From contig NZ_JAPFFT010000018.1 of the NCBI RefSeq assembly GCF_026241105.1, positions 1 through 64,000 on the forward strand: 64,000 bases of DNA, given 5' to 3'. Made by a program: the position numbers and the translations under genes. Below are positions 61,400 through 64,000 of the stretch, in pieces. The first letter of the stretch is position 1, and each line of letters begins with the position of its first letter. The DNA comes from Arthrobacter rhizophilus (GTDB taxonomy: Bacteria > Actinomycetota > Actinomycetes > Actinomycetales > Micrococcaceae). The notes beneath the pieces are model-generated. The model saw nothing but the letters and a program-made list of their open reading frames with translations, did no database searches and was not told the DNA's origin.

Positions 61400-63196
61400 C
61401 TAGAAAAGGAAGTAGCGCTGGGCCATGGGCAGCACGTCGGAGGGCTCGCAGGTGACGTCTTCGCCGTCGACCGTCACTTTGTAGGTCTCGGGGTCGACGG
61501 CGATATCCGGCGTCTCGCCGTTGAACTTCAAGTCCGCTTTGCTCAGGTTCCGGATGCCGGACACCGGCCGGATAACGCGCTGCAGGCCGAGTTCTTCCGG
61601 GACGCCGGCGTCGATGGCCGCCTTGGACAGGAAGGTGATGGAGGACTGCTGCAACGCCTTCCCGTGGGTGGCGAACATCGGGCGCATGGTGCGCGGCTGC
61701 GGGGTGGGGATGGAGCCGTTGGAATCGCCCATGAGTGCGTAGGCAATCTGCCCGCCTTTGAGGACCAGCTCGGGCTTCACGCCGAAGAAGGCCGGATTCC
61801 AGAGGACGAGGTCGGCGAACTTGCCCACTTCCACGGAGCCGATGGAGTCCGCCATGCCCTGCGCGATGGCCGGGTTGATGGTGTATTTGGAGATGTAGCG
61901 CTTGATCCTGAAGTTGTCGCTTTCCTCGCCCAAGCCGTTTGCAGCGCCGTGGCTTGCGCCTGTGCTGTCCCTCCAGGGGTCCTTGAGGACGCCCCGCTGC
62001 CGCTTCATGGCATCGGCCACCTGCCAGGTCCGGATCACGACTTCGCCCACACGTCCCATGGCCTGGGAATCCGAGGACGTCATGGAGAAGATGCCCAGGT
62101 CCTGGAGCACGTCTTCGGCTGCGATGGTCTCGGCCCGGATGCGGGAATCGGCGAACGCCACGTCTTCAGGAATGTCCGGGTTGAGGTGGTGGCACACCAT
62201 GAGCATGTCGAGGTGCTCTTCGATGGTGTTCCGCGTGTATGGGAGCGTGGGGTTGGTGGATGCCGGGAGCACATTGGGCAGTCCGGCGATCTTGATGATG
62301 TCCGGGGCGTGCCCTCCGCCTGCTCCTTCGGTGTGGAAGGTGTGGATCACACGGCCGTCGATCGCCTTGATGGTGTCCTCCACGAATCCGCACTCGTTGA
62401 GGGTGTCCGTGTGGATGGCTACCTGTACATCGTATTCATCGGCTACGCGGAGCGACATGTCGATGGACGACGTCGTGGCGCCCCAGTCTTCATGGACTTT
62501 GAGGCCCACTGCGCCTGCGCGGATCTGTTCGGCCAGCGGCTCGATGGCAGAGGCGTGCCCCTTGCCCAGGAGTCCGATGTTGATCGGGAGCCCCTCCGCC
62601 GCTTGCAGCATCCGCGAAATGTGCCATTTGCCGGGAGTGACGGTGGTGGCCTTGGTACCTTCGGCCGGTCCCGTGCCACCGCCCACCATGGTTGTGACGC
62701 CGCTGCACAGGGCAGTGGGGACCTGGTCCGGGGAAATGTAGTGGATATGGGTGTCAACGCCGCCTGCGGTGAGGATCTTGCCTTCCCCCGCGATCATCTC
62801 GGTACTGGCGCCGATCACGATGTCCACGCCGTCGGCGATCTGGGGGTTCCCGGCTTTGCCTATCTTGAAGATGTGCCCATCTTTGAGCGCCACGTCGGCT
62901 TTGTAGATTCCGGTGTAGTCGAGGACCACCACGTTGGAAATGACGGTGTCCGGGACGTCGAGCGTCTGGTCCGATGCCGCGTTGGATTCAGGCAGGCGGC
63001 CGTCGCGGGTCACTTGGCCGTTCTGCCCCATGCCGTCGCGGACCACTTTGCCGCCGCCGAACATGACCTCTTCGCCGTAGACCGTGTAGTCCTTTTCGAT
63101 CTCAAGGAACAGCTCGGTGTCCGCCAAGCGGATGGAGTCGCCCGTCGTCGGGCCGTAAAGGTCTGCGTACTGCTTGCGCGAAATTTCAAAGCTCAC
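61400..63196 (-). CDS. ureC: Urease alpha (catalytic) subunit
   Basis: 598 aa. Nickel ligands and catalytic residues are all visible: HIH in [14 protein letters not shown], carbamylated Lys in [27 protein letters not shown], flap His in MVCHHLNP and Asp in [14 protein letters not shown] start at 63196 ([19 protein letters not shown]), overlapping ureB by 11 bp; the longer open frame above it is antisense-like composition. Slightly longer than the ~570-aa norm because of an insert around [17 protein letters not shown]. It hydrolyses urea to ammonia and carbamate. Confidence 0.97.
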   Translation of the reverse strand: MSFEISRKQYADLYGPTTGDSIRLADTELFLEIEKDYTVYGEEVMFGGGKVVRDGMGQNGQVTRDGRLPESNAASDQTLDVPDTVISNVVVLDYTGIYKADVALKDGHIFKIGKAGNPQIADGVDIVIGASTEMIAGEGKILTAGGVDTHIHYISPDQVPTALCSGVTTMVGGGTGPAEGTKATTVTPGKWHISRMLQAAEGLPINIGLLGKGHASAIEPLAEQIRAGAVGLKVHEDWGATTSSIDMSLRVADEYDVQVAIHTDTLNECGFVEDTIKAIDGRVIHTFHTEGAGGGHAPDIIKIAGLPNVLPASTNPTLPYTRNTIEEHLDMLMVCHHLNPDIPEDVAFADSRIRAETIAAEDVLQDLGIFSMTSSDSQAMGRVGEVVIRTWQVADAMKRQRGVLKDPWRDSTGASHGAANGLGEESDNFRIKRYISKYTINPAIAQGMADSIGSVEVGKFADLVLWNPAFFGVKPELVLKGGQIAYALMGDSNGSIPTPQPRTMRPMFATHGKALQQSSITFLSKAAIDAGVPEELGLQRVIRPVSGIRNLSKADLKFNGETPDIAVDPETYKVTVDGEDVTCEPSDVLPMAQRYFLF

Positions 63197-63593
63197 TGGG
63201 CTGTCCTTCCTTGCCTGCTCCGGGCCCTTCGGTGGCTCCGGGCCCTTCGGTGGCGGCAGCGCCGCCGTCGTTCTTTCCGGCGCCCGCATCAAGGGGACCG
63301 TTGACGGCGTTCCGCAGGCCGTAGACTTCACGGCTGCCTGCAAGCGCAATGAGCTTGACGGTCTTGGAATCGCCGGGTTCGAAGCGCGCGGCCGTTCCGG
63401 CGGGGATGTCGAGGCGCCGGCCGTAAGCGGCTTCGCGGTCGAACTCGAGCGCGGGATTCGATTCGGCAAAGTGGTAATGCGAGCCCACCTGGACCGGGCG
63501 GTCGCCACGGTTGACGACGTCGACGGCGATTGCCTCGCGTCCGCTGTTGCAGGCAATGGGCTCTGTTTGGAGACGGTATTCACCGGGAATCAT
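63186..63593 (-). CDS. ureB: Urease beta subunit
   Basis: 135 aa. [20 protein letters not shown], then [19 protein letters not shown] and the [10 protein letters not shown] strand, are the family hallmarks. The last ~30 residues are an extra Gly/Pro/Glu tail containing a doubled TEGPGA unit, coded by an 18-bp tandem repeat (63217-63252). It lies 9 bp after ureA and overlaps ureC. Confidence 0.95.
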   Translation of the reverse strand: MIPGEYRLQTEPIACNSGREAIAVDVVNRGDRPVQVGSHYHFAESNPALEFDREAAYGRRLDIPAGTAARFEPGDSKTVKLIALAGSREVYGLRNAVNGPLDAGAGKNDGGAAATEGPGATEGPGAGKEGQPSEL

Positions 63594-63602
63594 GTTGGCC
63601 TC

Positions 63603-63905
63603 CTAGCGGATCGGGTCGTGGACGGTGACGAGCTTGGTGCCGTCAGGGAAAGTGGCCTCGATTTGGACATCATGGATCATCTCGGGCACGCCCTCCATGA
63701 CATCCTCACGGCGAAGCAGCGTTGTCCCGTAGCTCATGAGTTCAGCGACGGTTTTCCCGTCTCGGGCACCCTCAATCAGTTCGTAGCTGATGATCGCGAC
63801 GGCTTCGGGAAAGTTGAGTTTGAGCCCGCGGGATTGCCGACGGCGCGCGAGGTCGGCCGCGACCACGATCATGAGCTTTTCCTGCTCACGGGGCAAAAGA
63901 TGCAT
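63603..63905 (-). CDS. ureA: Urease gamma subunit
   Basis: 100 aa, full length. [42 protein letters not shown] and [21 protein letters not shown] cover the whole family. AAGGAG is 6-7 nt before the ATG at 63905. First gene of the operon ureABCEFGD. Confidence 0.97.
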   Translation of the reverse strand: MHLLPREQEKLMIVVAADLARRRQSRGLKLNFPEAVAIISYELIEGARDGKTVAELMSYGTTLLRREDVMEGVPEMIHDVQIEATFPDGTKLVTVHDPIR

Positions 63906-64000
63906 CGGTTCTCCTTAAAAGTTGTGTGCTGCAGAGGCGGACATCAGTTCACTCAAGACTCAGAAAAGCCGAGGACGTCGGGGCAGCTACTACGGTTATA
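63906..64000 (-). promoter_or_regulatory. Upstream region of the urease operon
   Basis: The last 95 bases hold the ureA ribosome site and presumably the operon promoter. I see no clear -35/-10 pair or palindrome before the window ends. Confidence 0.3.

Noticed and set aside
60905-63304. Long open frame (799 codons) on the plus strand opposite ureC/ureE
   Set aside because: Antisense to clearly recognised urease genes; its length follows from high GC and codon bias of the real genes, and its composition (Val/Asp/His/Gly-rich) matches no protein family.
1-64000. tRNA, rRNA, prophage, insertion sequence or replication origin
   Set aside because: No tRNA-like cloverleaf, rRNA segment, transposase, integrase or phage structural gene was recognised by reading; small RNAs could still be missed.

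Overview
The window is high-GC DNA with densely packed, often ATGA/GTGA-overlapping genes, no mobile elements and no RNA genes that I can recognise. The Ku/LigD pair with the polymerase-phosphoesterase-ligase order, the narGHJI operon, a sigma factor with a fused anti-sigma/membrane extension, many GTG starts and the families present all point to an actinomycete. Arthrobacter, Pseudarthrobacter or Paenarthrobacter (Micrococcaceae) is my best guess, an inference from gene content rather than from a marker gene. The first ~76 bases are C-rich low-complexity sequence, probably a contig-end artefact.

Layout. 0.1-5.2 kb: small conserved proteins around a divergent Ku/LigD end-joining pair. 5.5-8.3 kb: a PrmC-like methyltransferase behind a long structured leader, then a ProP-like MHS transporter. 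8.4-16.6 kb: respiratory nitrate reductase narGHJI plus a NarK-type transporter. 16.7-19.8 kb: a secreted small protein, an OmpR/HisKA two-component pair and a VOC protein. 19.9-21.6 kb: a Clp N-domain protein with a small HTH protein behind a striking 26-bp palindrome, then GNAT and SRPBCC proteins. 21.7-28 kb: FUSC protein, short-chain dehydrogenase, a membrane-fused ECF sigma factor, GNAT and acyltransferase. 28.1-31.9 kb: an M20 amidohydrolase/MFS pair divergent from a double-module Lrp regulator. 32.2-35.1 kb: a large PLP amino-acid decarboxylase. 35.3-39.9 kb: a four-carbon acid-sugar (threonate/erythronate type) locus with a GntR/FadR regulator and two identical 19-bp operators. 40-47.8 kb: a LysR-controlled six-gene catabolic operon (aldehyde dehydrogenase, unknown 574-aa protein, M19-like hydrolase lacking half its metal site, unknown 247-aa protein, RidA, MFS transporter). 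48-49 kb: dodecin and two small proteins. 48.9-54.8 kb: an XRE/MmyB-type regulator divergent from three aldo-keto reductases, an epimerase-like protein and a lactonase. 54.9-58.4 kb: malQ and a PHP phosphoesterase. 58.5-63.9 kb: a decayed nickel-permease fragment and the urease operon ureABCEFGD on the minus strand.

The strongest non-genic signal is a dispersed intergenic repeat. Its core is CATANGTGAGCGAGSGT, repeated with a 30- or 32-bp period in five gaps (near 32.0, 35.3, 39.9, 47.9 and 57.3 kb), usually as opposed sub-arrays. Several convergent gene ends also carry perfect 18-20-bp inverted repeats. The best candidates for undescribed biology are the LysR-linked operon at 41-47.8 kb and this phased repeat family.
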